Assembly (NCBI GenBank): GCA_946186375.1
Contig: CAMHMZ010000021.1
Coordinates: forward strand, 1-39,513
Origin: an uncultured Clostridia bacterium
Lineage (GTDB): Bacteria; Bacillota; Clostridia; Oscillospirales; Oscillospiraceae
Direction: 5' to 3'
Length of the DNA stretch: 39,513 nt
In this document: in pieces, positions 7,555 through 14,861 of the stretch
How the letters are laid out: the number at the start of each line of letters is the position of its first letter
How positions within the stretch are numbered: the first letter of the stretch is position 1
Notes under the pieces: generated by a model
Databases searched by the model: none
What the model was told of the DNA's origin: nothing
The model's input: the letters and a program-made list of their open reading frames with translations, nothing else
Made by a program: the position numbers and the translations under genes

Positions 7555-8316
7555 TTATTCATTGGACTGAATAATATCATTGAGCGTCACATGCTCATTG
7601 CGAAAGTGCGCCGTTCCTGCCTCCAATGGTAGATGGATCGCGCTCTGCGGGCAGTTTTGCAGGCAGGCATAACAGACCTCGCAATGATCGGAGAAGCGCA
7701 CGCCCTCCGCGGTGACCGTGATGTTGTTCGCCGGGCAGACCTTGGCACAGACCCCGCAGTGAATACAGTCGCCGCTCACGGTGTAGGACAGGGCCGTGTC
7801 CTTCCGTAGCCATCGGTCGGCCAGCCTTTTATGGTACAGGGCCATCTGCGCCTTGGTGATGGGCGTGATCCTGACATCGACGGTCTTCCGGGCGGCGATT
7901 TCGGCGCATACGGCGTCCAGCTGTCCCTCCACATTCTTCTGCGGCAGGGTGTCGATCTGCTCCTGCATATCAAAATAGGGCAGGAAATTGTCCACCATCT
8001 GGACAGCGTTCACATAGCGGAGCGTGAGCCCGGCCTCCTCGGCGGCCAGTTTCGCGTGGGCAAAGGCCTCGCCATAGCCCATGCCGTAGGTATAGACGAA
8101 AAAGAAATACCCGGTCCGGATGCTGGCCTTTCTCATAAAGTCCCGCACCATCATCGGCATTTCAGCATTGTATACCGGGCAGACGACGCCGACGGCCTCA
8201 TCCTCGATCTCGATGCGTTCCTGTCGCATCAGCTGCGGGATGGACAGCAGCGTACCACCGATCCTGCTGGCAACATACAGGCAGTTTCCCGTGGCGGTGA
8301 AATAGCAAATCGTCAT
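7555..8316 (-). CDS. EFR1-type flavodoxin/2x[4Fe-4S] ferredoxin fusion
   Basis: A 253-residue fusion. The N-terminal flavodoxin-like domain starts MTICYFTATGNCLYVA (FMN loop). The C-terminal domain has two [4Fe-4S] motifs, CIHCGVCAKVCP (about 184-195) and CEVCYACLQNCP (about 213-224). This is the EFR1 architecture common in Clostridia. It is probably a cytoplasmic electron carrier linking ferredoxin pools and flavoproteins. It has GGAGG upstream and heads a four-gene minus-strand operon (EFR1, flavin reductase, Fe-S flavoprotein, MmcQ), separated from the rubredoxin operon by a terminator. Confidence 0.88.
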   Translation of the reverse strand: MTICYFTATGNCLYVASRIGGTLLSIPQLMRQERIEIEDEAVGVVCPVYNAEMPMMVRDFMRKASIRTGYFFFVYTYGMGYGEAFAHAKLAAEEAGLTLRYVNAVQMVDNFLPYFDMQEQIDTLPQKNVEGQLDAVCAEIAARKTVDVRITPITKAQMALYHKRLADRWLRKDTALSYTVSGDCIHCGVCAKVCPANNITVTAEGVRFSDHCEVCYACLQNCPQSAIHLPLEAGTAHFRNEHVTLNDIIQSNE

Positions 8317-8388
8317 TTTGTGCGCCTCCGTTATCTTTTATTGGGGCTTACAGGATCTTACGGGGAACAGTCCGTGTTTTGGCAAAGA

Positions 8389-8439
8389 CGCAGAAAGCGT
8401 TCATTTCCACAGGAAGGTTGTTGCGGCCCGCTTTCTGCG
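8389..8439 (-). terminator. terminator between rubredoxin operon and EFR1 operon
   Basis: CGCAGAAAGCG (8389-8399) and CGCTTTCTGCG (8429-8439) are exact 11-bp inverted repeats. Read on the minus strand the hairpin is followed by TCTTTGCC, a weak T-run. It lies just after the 49-residue gene and before EFR1, so it separates two transcription units. Confidence 0.6.
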
Positions 8440-8461
8440 CCTCATTTTTGTTTCTGAGCTT

Positions 8462-8611
8462 TTACTTCTTCTTGTACGCCGGGCAGCTTTCCGGAGCCTC
8501 CGGCAGCTTCTCACCTTTGATCGCGGCAACAATCAGTCTCCGATGGAGCCAGAGCATGACCAGGCACAGCCCGGTGCACAGCCCGCAAAGGAATACAGTT
8601 GTCTTCTTCAT
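8462..8611 (-). CDS. 49-residue single-pass membrane protein
   Basis: A small gene missed by length filters. ATG 8611 follows GGAGGT 9 bases upstream and the stop is TAA at 8462. The protein begins MKKTTVFLCGLCTGLCLVML, one hydrophobic helix with three cysteines (C9, C12, C16) in the helix. A basic turn (HRR) and a short soluble tail ending CPAYKKK follow. It sits 36 bases after the rubredoxin gene and reads as part of that operon. No function is recognised; a membrane-anchored redox helper is possible but unproven. Confidence 0.65.
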   Translation of the reverse strand: MKKTTVFLCGLCTGLCLVMLWLHRRLIVAAIKGEKLPEAPESCPAYKKK

Positions 8612-8647
8612 GGCCAAATACCTCCAAAAAATATTGTCATTGCAGAA

Positions 8648-8842
8648 TTAAAGCGCTTTAAATTTATCCTTGGTTTTCTTGCATCGCGGGCAGCGCCAGT
8701 CGTCAGGGAGATCCTCAAACTTCGTCCCGGCGGGGATATCGTGCTTCGGGTCGCCCTTCGCTGGATCGTAGATGTAACCGCAGGGGCACTTGTATCGGCC
8801 GTCACCCAGGCTCACGGCGTCGCGCTTATCAGTCTCTGCCAT
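8648..8842 (-). CDS. rubredoxin with C-x-C first knuckle
   Basis: A 64-residue rubredoxin. The start MAETDKRD is chosen because AGGAGG precedes it. The core reads CPCGYIYDP ... [16 protein letters not shown], with all four iron ligands present. The first pair is spaced C-x-C instead of the usual C-x2-C. The family carries one Fe and moves single electrons to peroxide or oxygen reductases. It lies 13 bases downstream of the metallo-beta-lactamase-rubredoxin fusion, so two rubredoxin domains are made from one operon with Bcp. Confidence 0.9.
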   Translation of the reverse strand: MAETDKRDAVSLGDGRYKCPCGYIYDPAKGDPKHDIPAGTKFEDLPDDWRCPRCKKTKDKFKAL

Positions 8843-8855
8843 TTTCAGTTCCTCC

Positions 8856-9797
8856 TTATGCTTTGTTGAACTTCTCTTTACCCTGCTTGCAGCGGGGGCA
8901 CTTCCAGTCATCGGGGAGATCCTCAAAAGCTACGCCGTCATGCTCAGCAGGATCGTAGACGTATCCGCAGATGGAACAGACATATTTGCCGGTGGCCTCG
9001 ACTTTTGTGAAATCGACCTTGGCATAAACCGTCGGAACCGGGTTGTCCAGGTCCATCACGCGCTTGGCCTCCAGGTTCTCATAGCCCTGGGGCGTGTGGG
9101 TCCCGCAGTAAACCGTGGGGTGCTTGCGGACGAATTCCCGCACCCGATCCATGGTCTCGCGATCCGCCGCCAGATCGTCAAACACGACGGACAGCTTGTT
9201 CTCGTACAGAGCCTCGTCCACATAGGTGATATCGCCATGGATCATGTAGAACAGCCCGTCATTTTCCACGATCACGATGCTGTTGCCGTTGGTGTGGCCC
9301 TTGGCCTTGATGAAGGTGATACCGTCCCGGATCTTCTGACTGGCCGGGAAGTTATAATAGGCGCCGTCGGTAAAGCTCACCGGCACAAGATTGGGGATGC
9401 CCTGTAGCTCGGGCGCGCTCAGTTCGTCCTCGTTCACAAAGATCTGCGCGTTTGGGAAGGACCGGAGCTCGCCGGAGTGATCGCCGTGCTTGTGGGTGAG
9501 CAAGATCTTCGTCACCTGCTCCGGCTTGTAACCCAGAGCCGCGAAAGCTTCCATGTAGCTGCAGATATCCTTGCCCGTGTACAGGATGCTCGTCTCGTCC
9601 GGCACTTCCTCCGGCGTCCCGGCGGGCAGACCGGTATCCACCAGGATCACCTCGTCCCCGGTGTCGATCAGATAGTTCTGCAGGCTGCCGCGATAGCGGA
9701 TCTGGGGATCGAATTTCTCCGACCCTTCTTCGCCGCCGAAGACAAAGGGCTGTGCGTAGAATCCGCCTGTTCTGAATTTGACTGCTTTGATCTCCAT
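8856..9797 (-). CDS. metallo-beta-lactamase-fold hydrolase fused to rubredoxin
   Basis: A 313-residue fusion. The N-terminal MBL domain (about 1-255) has the dinuclear metal motif THKHGDHSG (HxHxDH, about 101-109) plus later ligands (GHTNG; MIHGD). It looks like the lactonase branch, not a flavodiiron protein, whose motif is HxExD. The C-terminal 50 residues are a complete rubredoxin ([10 protein letters not shown] ... [10 protein letters not shown]). No flavodoxin domain is present. A hydrolytic-type domain with an electron-carrier tail is unusual, and a redox enzyme is possible. It sits in the MarR-Bcp-rubredoxin operon. Confidence 0.87.
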   Translation of the reverse strand: MEIKAVKFRTGGFYAQPFVFGGEEGSEKFDPQIRYRGSLQNYLIDTGDEVILVDTGLPAGTPEEVPDETSILYTGKDICSYMEAFAALGYKPEQVTKILLTHKHGDHSGELRSFPNAQIFVNEDELSAPELQGIPNLVPVSFTDGAYYNFPASQKIRDGITFIKAKGHTNGNSIVIVENDGLFYMIHGDITYVDEALYENKLSVVFDDLAADRETMDRVREFVRKHPTVYCGTHTPQGYENLEAKRVMDLDNPVPTVYAKVDFTKVEATGKYVCSICGYVYDPAEHDGVAFEDLPDDWKCPRCKQGKEKFNKA

Positions 9798-9821
9798 GAG
9801 AATCCTCCTTAAAGAAATGAA

Positions 9822-10274
9822 TTATGACAAAGCTTCCAGCATCTGCCCGGCGTTTTCCTTCGGCTTGACGCCGCCGAAGGCCTTTACGATGATCCCGTTT
9901 TCATCAATCAGATAGGTGGAACGGATCAGGCTTTTGGTCGGCTTCCCGTCCTTACCTGGCTTCCGGACGTCATAGGCCGTGATGACCTGCATGTCTTCAT
10001 CCGCCAGAAGCGGATACGGCAGCCCATGCTTCTCCTCAAACTGCTTATGGGACGCCACGCTGTCCTTGCTCACCCCGAGCACCACCGCGCCCTTCTCCTG
10101 AATCTGCGGATAGCGGTCACGGAAATTGCAGGCCTGACTGGTGCAGCCGCCGGTCATGTCCTTCGGGTAAAAATAGAGAATAACCTTTTTGCCCCTGTAA
10201 TCCGACAGGCTGTGAAGTTTTCCGTTCTGATCCGGCAGGGTGAATTCCGGGGCTTGAACTCCGATTTCCAGCAT
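9822..10274 (-). CDS. bcp: Bcp-type thiol peroxidase
   Basis: A 150-residue peroxiredoxin, full length for the Bcp/PrxQ family. The peroxidatic cysteine is in GGCTSQACNFRD (about residues 43-54), with a second Cys five residues later as the typical PrxQ resolving cysteine. PEFTLPDQNGK and VILYFYPKDMT are the conserved thioredoxin-fold strands. It reduces hydrogen and organic peroxides with thioredoxin or, possibly here, rubredoxin-linked electrons. Its start is 1 bp from the MarR stop, so MarR and Bcp are one unit. Confidence 0.93.
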   Translation of the reverse strand: MLEIGVQAPEFTLPDQNGKLHSLSDYRGKKVILYFYPKDMTGGCTSQACNFRDRYPQIQEKGAVVLGVSKDSVASHKQFEEKHGLPYPLLADEDMQVITAYDVRKPGKDGKPTKSLIRSTYLIDENGIIVKAFGGVKPKENAGQMLEALS

Positions 10275-10275
10275 C

Positions 10276-10740
10276 TTAAATGCCTCCTTCCAATCTTACA
10301 TCCATTCCGGCAAGTGCACGCTTCAGCAAGTCCCGCAGCACCAGCAGTTCCTCCTCTGAAAGGGGGATGCAGCCCTGCATCTGCCCAGGGACCTGGGTGG
10401 CCTTCTCCCGCAGCTTTTCACCCTCCTCCGTGAGAGAAAGGAATAGCTTTCGCTCGTTGTTATCCGGTCTGGTTCGATGAATATACCCCGCCTTATCCAG
10501 ACGCTTCAGAAGCGGCGCGAGGGTCCCGGAGTTCAGATGGATCTTTCTTCCGAGTTCTCCCTCGGTCATTCCGCCGTGTTCCCAAAGGACCATCATGACC
10601 AGATACTGCGTATAGGTCAGATTCAGCGCCTCCAGCGGCTCCCGGTATTGCCGCACGACCTCTTTGGCGCATGCATAGAGGGGAAAACAGAGTTGGTCTT
10701 CCAGACGCGGGCACGCCTCATGTGTCTGTGTTCCGTTCAT
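10276..10740 (-). CDS. MarR family regulator, OhrR-like
   Basis: A 154-residue winged-helix regulator. LTYTQYLVMMVLWEHGGMTEGELGRK is split over about residues 40-65 (LTYTQYLVMMVLWEHG, then MTEGELGRKIHLNSGTLAPL). The wing is RPDNNERKLFLSLTEEG. The N-terminal region LEDQLCFPLYAC carries a Cys at the position of the OhrR peroxide-sensing cysteine. It is immediately upstream of, and co-transcribed with, the bcp-like peroxidase. It is probably a peroxide-responsive autorepressor. Confidence 0.88.
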   Translation of the reverse strand: MNGTQTHEACPRLEDQLCFPLYACAKEVVRQYREPLEALNLTYTQYLVMMVLWEHGGMTEGELGRKIHLNSGTLAPLLKRLDKAGYIHRTRPDNNERKLFLSLTEEGEKLREKATQVPGQMQGCIPLSEEELLVLRDLLKRALAGMDVRLEGGI

Positions 10741-10764
10741 ATTGAGATACCGTCCCCTTTAGAA

Positions 10765-10800
10765 AAGAGGCCGGCGCGCGTCATGCAGCGTCAGCCTCTT
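10765..10800 (-). terminator. terminator/attenuator between the PNPOx and MarR genes
   Basis: GCCTCTT (10794-10800) and AAGAGGC (10765-10771), with additional GC pairing inside, form a stem followed on the minus strand by CTTTTCT. Only about 24 bases separate it from the MarR start, leaving no room for an independent promoter downstream. It may act as a leaky terminator within a longer unit. Confidence 0.55.
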
Positions 10801-10820
10801 AAAACGATCTTCTTTTATGC

Positions 10821-11228
10821 TTAGAAAGTAACGGTTTCCGGCGCCTCGGTAAAGGAGCTGAAAGTAGCGGTAGCGTTCTTAAAATACAGCATCTGCATAT
10901 TGTCGTCATCCGCACTGTAGGCTCCCTTGAGGCTCGGCATCTTCTCGAGCATGGCGACCTTGACGTCACGGTTGTCGTCATTGGCAAGCTCCCCGGCGAT
11001 GCGGACCCACTTGCCGCCCTTGAAGGCGCAAATCTCCACCTTGGGATTTGCTGCGATCTGATGGGAAACCGGCTTGACCTTACCCGTCTGGATATACAGC
11101 TTTCCATCGTACAGCAGCGCCGTGCCAAAGGCTCTCACGCGCGGCTGGTCGCCCTCCACCGTGGCGAGGTAATAGGTATGTGCTTCGTCCAAAAACTGAT
11201 ATACTTTTTCGATCTCGGTCATAGTCAT
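10821..11228 (-). CDS. pyridoxamine 5'-phosphate oxidase-like flavoprotein
   Basis: A 135-residue split-barrel protein. Typical strands are YYLATVEGDQPRVRAFGTAL, KLYIQTGKVKPVSHQIAANP and KVEICAFKGGKWVRIAGEL. This is the small PNPOx-like/general-stress FMN (or F420) family of Clostridia, which lacks the long C-terminal PNPOx domain. It is probably a flavin-dependent reductase. It is 12 bp downstream of the ferritin-like gene and in the same operon. Confidence 0.85.
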   Translation of the reverse strand: MTMTEIEKVYQFLDEAHTYYLATVEGDQPRVRAFGTALLYDGKLYIQTGKVKPVSHQIAANPKVEICAFKGGKWVRIAGELANDDNRDVKVAMLEKMPSLKGAYSADDDNMQMLYFKNATATFSSFTEAPETVTF

Positions 11229-11240
11229 ATCTCCCGCGTC

Positions 11241-11702
11241 TTAGCCGAGCTGCTCGATCAGATAGTTCTCGTAGCCGATCTTTGCGATGATACCCAGATG
11301 CTTTGCCACCCAGGAACGGTGCTCGGACTCACACTCGACAAAGCTCTCCATAAGCTTTCTGGTGATGGAGTCATCCGTAAGAGCGGCTGCGATCTTTTCG
11401 AGCTCTTCCACGCCCTTCTGCTCCTTAAAACCGTCGTCCCAATCCTTCAGGAGGTCTTTGATCTCGCAGAAAATCGGCTGCTCCACGCATCCGAACACGG
11501 GCTGACCGCCAAGGGCCAGGACTCTTTCCGTGCATTTCTTGGCCTCGTCCAGTTCCTCTTCCCCTTCCTCTTTGCAGAGATCCGCAAACTTTCCAAAGCC
11601 CTGCGCCCGGAAGGTCGCCTCGTGAATGAAGTCCGCCTGAGAACTGGAATACCAGGCTGCTGCATAATCGTTGAGCATCTTGATCTTTTCTTCGCGTGTC
11701 AT
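11241..11702 (-). CDS. ferritin-like di-iron protein
   Basis: A 153-residue four-helix protein. Candidate iron ligands lie in the pattern ADFIHEATFRAQGFGKF, EELDEAKKC (E...E-x2 type) and the late VECESEHRSWVAKH segment. This is the ferritin-like family annotated near rubrerythrins in anaerobes. It may store iron or reduce peroxide with electrons from rubredoxin. It opens the ferritin-PNPOx unit and is preceded by a long inverted repeat at 11716-11775. Confidence 0.75.
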   Translation of the reverse strand: MTREEKIKMLNDYAAAWYSSSQADFIHEATFRAQGFGKFADLCKEEGEEELDEAKKCTERVLALGGQPVFGCVEQPIFCEIKDLLKDWDDGFKEQKGVEELEKIAAALTDDSITRKLMESFVECESEHRSWVAKHLGIIAKIGYENYLIEQLG

Positions 11703-11715
11703 GAGTATACCCCCT

Positions 11716-11775
11716 GATCGTTATGTAATGTAGTCGTGCGCTTTCTTGTCGTGCGCAACTACATCATAACGGATC
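11716..11775. promoter_or_regulatory. long imperfect inverted repeat upstream of ferritin gene
   Basis: The arm at 11716-11734 (GATCGTTATG, ta, ATGTAGT) mirrors the arm at 11758-11775 (ACTACAT, CATAACGGATC) with a 2-base bulge. Between them CGTGCGC is repeated directly (11736-11742 and 11750-11756). It lies in the promoter region of the ferritin-like gene. It is either a regulator-binding region or a leader hairpin; no known box (Fur, PerR) is recognised. Confidence 0.5.
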
Positions 11776-11847
11776 AGCGCGTGAGTGTCGAGTTACACCT
11801 TCTGGCATCCGTATCATGACTTTACTTTTTAGCGAAAGAGTAAAGGT

Positions 11848-12399
11848 TTATTCGCACAGGAAGGGTTTCAGCTGCTCCGGGATAGCGGCCTCCATGACCT
11901 TGGCTGCTGTCTCGCAGGAAACCGGCTTGCTGTCCAAAAGCCAGCCACAGAGATACTGACCGGTGCCATAACAATAGATTCTGATCAATGCAATCATATC
12001 CTCCGGGAGTTTTTTAACGCCCAGCTTCTTCTTGATCTCCTCTGTTATGTACTCGATATCTGTCTTGTTGATCTGGTTGATGAAAGAGTCTCTTCCGCTC
12101 GTATGCTTGAGCGCGTTCACCATCAACTTGCGGTTCTTGTCGTAATAGCGCAGACCATCAAGCAGCGTATCCCGCCACACATAGCCGCCCGTTCCGATCC
12201 TGTCCACATTCTTCTGCGCTTCCTGAACATAGATCCATGCGATCAGGTCATATTTGTCCTTGAAGTACCTGTAAAAGGTAGGCTTCGTCATCGAGCAGTT
12301 TTCCACAATCTCCATAACGGAGATCTTGTCGATCGGCTTTGCTTCCGCAAGCTCGACAAACGACTCCGTAAGAATCTCTTTCGTTGTCTTTCTAATCAT
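11848..12399 (-). CDS. TetR/AcrR family regulator (TetR_C_8-like)
   Basis: A 183-residue regulator. The N-terminal helix-turn-helix is clear: ILTESFVELAEAKPIDKISV, then MEIVENCSMTKPTFYRYFKDKYDLI (described here in two pieces, about 9-53). The C-terminal part (LMVNALKHTSGRDSF ... IRIYCYGTGQYLCGWLLDSK) resembles the DhaS-like TetR_C_8 domain of Firmicutes. It is transcribed toward the ferritin operon with about 145 bp between. It could control the ferritin genes or itself; the ligand is unknown. Confidence 0.88.
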   Translation of the reverse strand: MIRKTTKEILTESFVELAEAKPIDKISVMEIVENCSMTKPTFYRYFKDKYDLIAWIYVQEAQKNVDRIGTGGYVWRDTLLDGLRYYDKNRKLMVNALKHTSGRDSFINQINKTDIEYITEEIKKKLGVKKLPEDMIALIRIYCYGTGQYLCGWLLDSKPVSCETAAKVMEAAIPEQLKPFLCE

Positions 12400-12501
12400 T
12401 TCCTTTATACTCCATTTTGTATTATTACACGAGTATGATAGGTTGTTCCGTCTGATTTTCCCTGCTACAAAGAGGGCGGGTCGGTCTTTTTTGTCATACC
12501 C

Positions 12502-13386
12502 TTATTTCTTGCCCTTCTCCTTCTTGTGCTGCTCGCGGCAAGCGGGAGAGCAGTATTCCGCATCTGCTTTGCCTGCGATGAAGGGGCGCTGGCACTGGTG
12601 GCAGATCTTCAGCGGGTTTTTCTCATCTGTCAGCGTCATGGAGAACAGGAGCTGAACGTTCAGCAGCAGTGAGTGAAAATCCCACACCAGTGTCGGGTAC
12701 TCCCGCAGCTCCAGATGATAGGTCGGCGTGTTGCCTTCAAAAGCCGCCATCCCCTTACGGTAGATCTCCAGCGTCATATCATCCAGCCGATCCCGGTCGA
12801 TCTCATAGAGTGTGGCCGTTACCAGCGTGAAAGCCCAGTCCCGGAATACAGATGCGAGCCAATCATACTGCTCTCCATAATCCCGCATGAAGCTCATCAC
12901 CATGGCCTGCGGCTCCATTTTGTAGGTCATGACCAGAGCGATCTCCATGCGGTCATTCGTGTTCCAAACGGATTCTACGCCCTTCTTGTGAAAGTCCGGC
13001 TTGCGAAACGGGAAGAACAGGCTGATGTAGTCCTCGGTGTCCATCGTCTCTGTCGGAATGATCTGGTTCTTATGGAAATAGACCTTCTCATATTCGATGA
13101 ATTTGGCTGTGGTGGGCATGGCTGTCATGATCCCCAACAGGCCATACTTGCAGGCAAATGCCTGCATAGCCGCCTTGATTGCTTTCTCTGAGTTCTTGTG
13201 AAACAACATCAGGCCAATATCCGCCGCGGCCAGCACCAGGTTATCCGCGTCCTCCATAGGATCATAGGGCTTGGGCTGCGCATCTTTGGCCGGCAGCAGA
13301 TAGTCCTTGCCGTTTTCGGCAGTTCTCCATTCATAATCCGAATAGCGCACCCAGCTGGCGCGGGTATGTTCAAAGATATTCGTCAT
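12502..13386 (-). CDS. unknown protein with C-terminal zinc finger
   Basis: A 294-residue protein that I do not recognise beyond its last 35 residues. These form a zinc finger, CHQCQRPF ... YCSPAC, with a basic tail (EQHKKEKGKK). The body is mixed alpha/beta, rich in aromatic residues, with MTNIFEHTRASWVRYSDYEW at the start. It overlaps the upstream sigma-like gene by 17 bp, so the two are a coupled pair in the mobile backbone. The finger resembles those at the C-terminus of the element's recombinase. A nucleic-acid-linked role is inferred. Confidence 0.65.
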   Translation of the reverse strand: MTNIFEHTRASWVRYSDYEWRTAENGKDYLLPAKDAQPKPYDPMEDADNLVLAAADIGLMLFHKNSEKAIKAAMQAFACKYGLLGIMTAMPTTAKFIEYEKVYFHKNQIIPTETMDTEDYISLFFPFRKPDFHKKGVESVWNTNDRMEIALVMTYKMEPQAMVMSFMRDYGEQYDWLASVFRDWAFTLVTATLYEIDRDRLDDMTLEIYRKGMAAFEGNTPTYHLELREYPTLVWDFHSLLLNVQLLFSMTLTDEKNPLKICHQCQRPFIAGKADAEYCSPACREQHKKEKGKK

Positions 13387-14329
13387 CAGGCTGTCCCTCC
13401 TCGTCCTTATCTGTGGCGGCGCTCCATTCCTGCAGGAACCGCAATTCTCTTTCGCTTGGGATATAACCGTTTTCCTGCATCGCGTGAAGCTGCTTAACCA
13501 TCTTCTTATGGATCTTCCGCAGCACGGTATCCCGTACCTTCCGAATGTTTCGATCTGTCTGTCCCCGCATCAGCGCCAAATACTGCGGGCTGAACTGACG
13601 GAGGAACAGGAAATAGAAGATCTCCTTATGTTCCTCTTTCAGTCCTTTGACGATCTGCCGCAGGTATTCCTTGCTGGTCAGGTCGTGCATCTCATAGGGG
13701 CAGTCATAGAAATAGTCCAGGAAATACCCGCGCAGCAGCTGTCGTTCCATCGGATCATTCCTCCAGCGGGGAACAAAGGTCGTAGACGCATAGTCCACCT
13801 TGTAGTCTATGGGGACATTACCGCGCAGCAGCTCATGATAGCGATCCCTGCGTTCCCGGTTGGCGTCCAGCTTGTCCCAGGTGACATGAACATTCTTGAA
13901 ATCCTGCACTGTGCGGGCGGACTCTTCATAGCGGCGGAGAGCTTCTTCCCGGAGCTCGCGCACCAAGAGCTTTCGCCCGGCGCTTTCCTCCAGATCCTCG
14001 ATCGCTTCTGGGGCGAGCTTCAGCTCCAGCGCCACGCCGTCCAGCAGCAGATTCTCCAACGGGACCTCTACTGCTTCATCATCCGGCTTGCTCTCGCGGT
14101 AATCCTCCCGATAGTCTTCGAGATAAGAACGGCGGATGCGAGCCAGAACTTTTTCCTCCGGCTCATCCTCCCACCAGGCCCCTTCATCGTCTTCCTCCGG
14201 CCCATCGGCATCGTCAGCGGTGTCGGTGGGCTTTTTTTGTTGCTCGTCATCGAGAAGATAGTCGTAGCCGTACCCGTATTCGTAATCGTCGAATTCGGGC
14301 TCTTTCTTTTTGGCCTTCTTTTTTGCCAC
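13370..14329 (-). CDS. sigma-70 region 4-like protein with acidic N-terminus
   Basis: A 319-residue protein. GTG 14329 is preferred because AAAAGGAGGCGG precedes it. The first 90 residues are low complexity: a basic patch (KKKAKKKEP), a Tyr/Asp/Gly stretch and strongly acidic segments. The C-terminal portion (HKEIFYFLFLRQFSPQYLA, then RGQTDRNIRKVRDTVLRK, about residues 235-272) looks like the helix-turn-helix of sigma-70 region 4. No region 2 is visible. It could be a DNA-binding regulator of the element rather than a full sigma factor. It is coupled to the zinc-finger gene downstream and is divergent from the tnpW-recombinase unit. Confidence 0.6.
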   Translation of the reverse strand: MAKKKAKKKEPEFDDYEYGYGYDYLLDDEQQKKPTDTADDADGPEEDDEGAWWEDEPEEKVLARIRRSYLEDYREDYRESKPDDEAVEVPLENLLLDGVALELKLAPEAIEDLEESAGRKLLVRELREEALRRYEESARTVQDFKNVHVTWDKLDANRERRDRYHELLRGNVPIDYKVDYASTTFVPRWRNDPMERQLLRGYFLDYFYDCPYEMHDLTSKEYLRQIVKGLKEEHKEIFYFLFLRQFSPQYLALMRGQTDRNIRKVRDTVLRKIHKKMVKQLHAMQENGYIPSERELRFLQEWSAATDKDEEGQPDDEYL

Positions 14330-14455
14330 CGGTCCGCCTCCTTTTCCACGGGATAGCAACAGTATAGCACAGCTTGTATGTGTTTACAAAAAGTTTTTAT
14401 TTTCTATTTCAAAACAGTTCCGAAATTGGTCTGCAGTTCTCCTATAAGTAGAGGG

Positions 14456-14496
14456 AGCAGTTAGGAAAAACGTGTTTTCGTTTTTAAATAACTGCT
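14456..14496 (+). promoter_or_regulatory. leader hairpin upstream of tnpW and recombinase
   Basis: The outer arms AGCAGTTA (14456-14463) and TAACTGCT (14489-14496) enclose the inner arms AAAAACG (14466-14472) and CGTTTTT (14479-14485), a nearly continuous 41-base hairpin. It is followed by a strong AAGGAGGT and two tiny reading frames before tnpW. The layout suggests leader control of recombinase expression; this is inferred. Confidence 0.55.
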
Positions 14497-14525
14497 GTCA
14501 CTTTTTATCAAGGAGGTATCTGCCT

Positions 14526-14546
14526 ATGCATCTGAACAAACCGTAG
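14526..14546 (+). CDS. possible six-codon leader peptide
   Basis: ATG CAT CTG AAC AAA CCG TAG follows a strong AAGGAGGT at a normal distance. It is too short for a protein function but is a plausible translated leader between the 14456-14496 hairpin and the tnpW gene. Confidence 0.35.
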   Translation: MHLNKP

Positions 14547-14592
14547 CAAACCCAAAAACATCGCCGGTTCAACCGGCAGAAAGGAATTCTTT

Positions 14593-14685
14593 ATGAAAAC
14601 CCAACACCAAATCCAAAAACAACGAGTGCAAAGAGCACGGAAAGGAGCTCTATGGAAGCGACGAAGACCCCGGCGTTTTCCCTGA
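14593..14685 (+). CDS. possible 30-residue basic leader peptide
   Basis: ATG 14593 follows AAAGGAATTC. It encodes a very basic peptide (MKTQHQIQKQRVQRARKG, then ALWKRRRPRRFP). The frame overlaps the first 34 bases of tnpW in another frame, so its translation would reach the tnpW start and could couple or regulate it. It may also be a chance frame. Confidence 0.35.
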   Translation: MKTQHQIQKQRVQRARKGALWKRRRPRRFP

Positions 14686-14861
14686 GCCGACGGATCGGCT
14701 CAACCAACTATACCGTCCGGGCTTACTGTTCCGAGACGGAATCTACGAATTTTGAGGAGATAATCTTTCACATGATCAATAATGAAGAATTGGCAAACGC
14801 TGAAACCTGTGGTATAATGCCCTTACCACAAACGAGCCGCCAGTCTGAAAGGAGCGCCTAA
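14652..14861 (+). CDS. tnpW: TnpW-like protein of the inner element
   Basis: A 69-residue protein with AAAGGAG upstream. The core YTVRAYCSETESTNFEEIIF, then HMINNEEL, matches the TnpW family. Its stop TAA overlaps the recombinase start (TAATG), so the two are translationally coupled. Its pairing with the recombinase parallels the host element's own tnpW-recombinase pair at 4269-5050. Confidence 0.75.
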   Translation: MEATKTPAFSLSRRIGSTNYTVRAYCSETESTNFEEIIFHMINNEELANAETCGIMPLPQTSRQSERSA

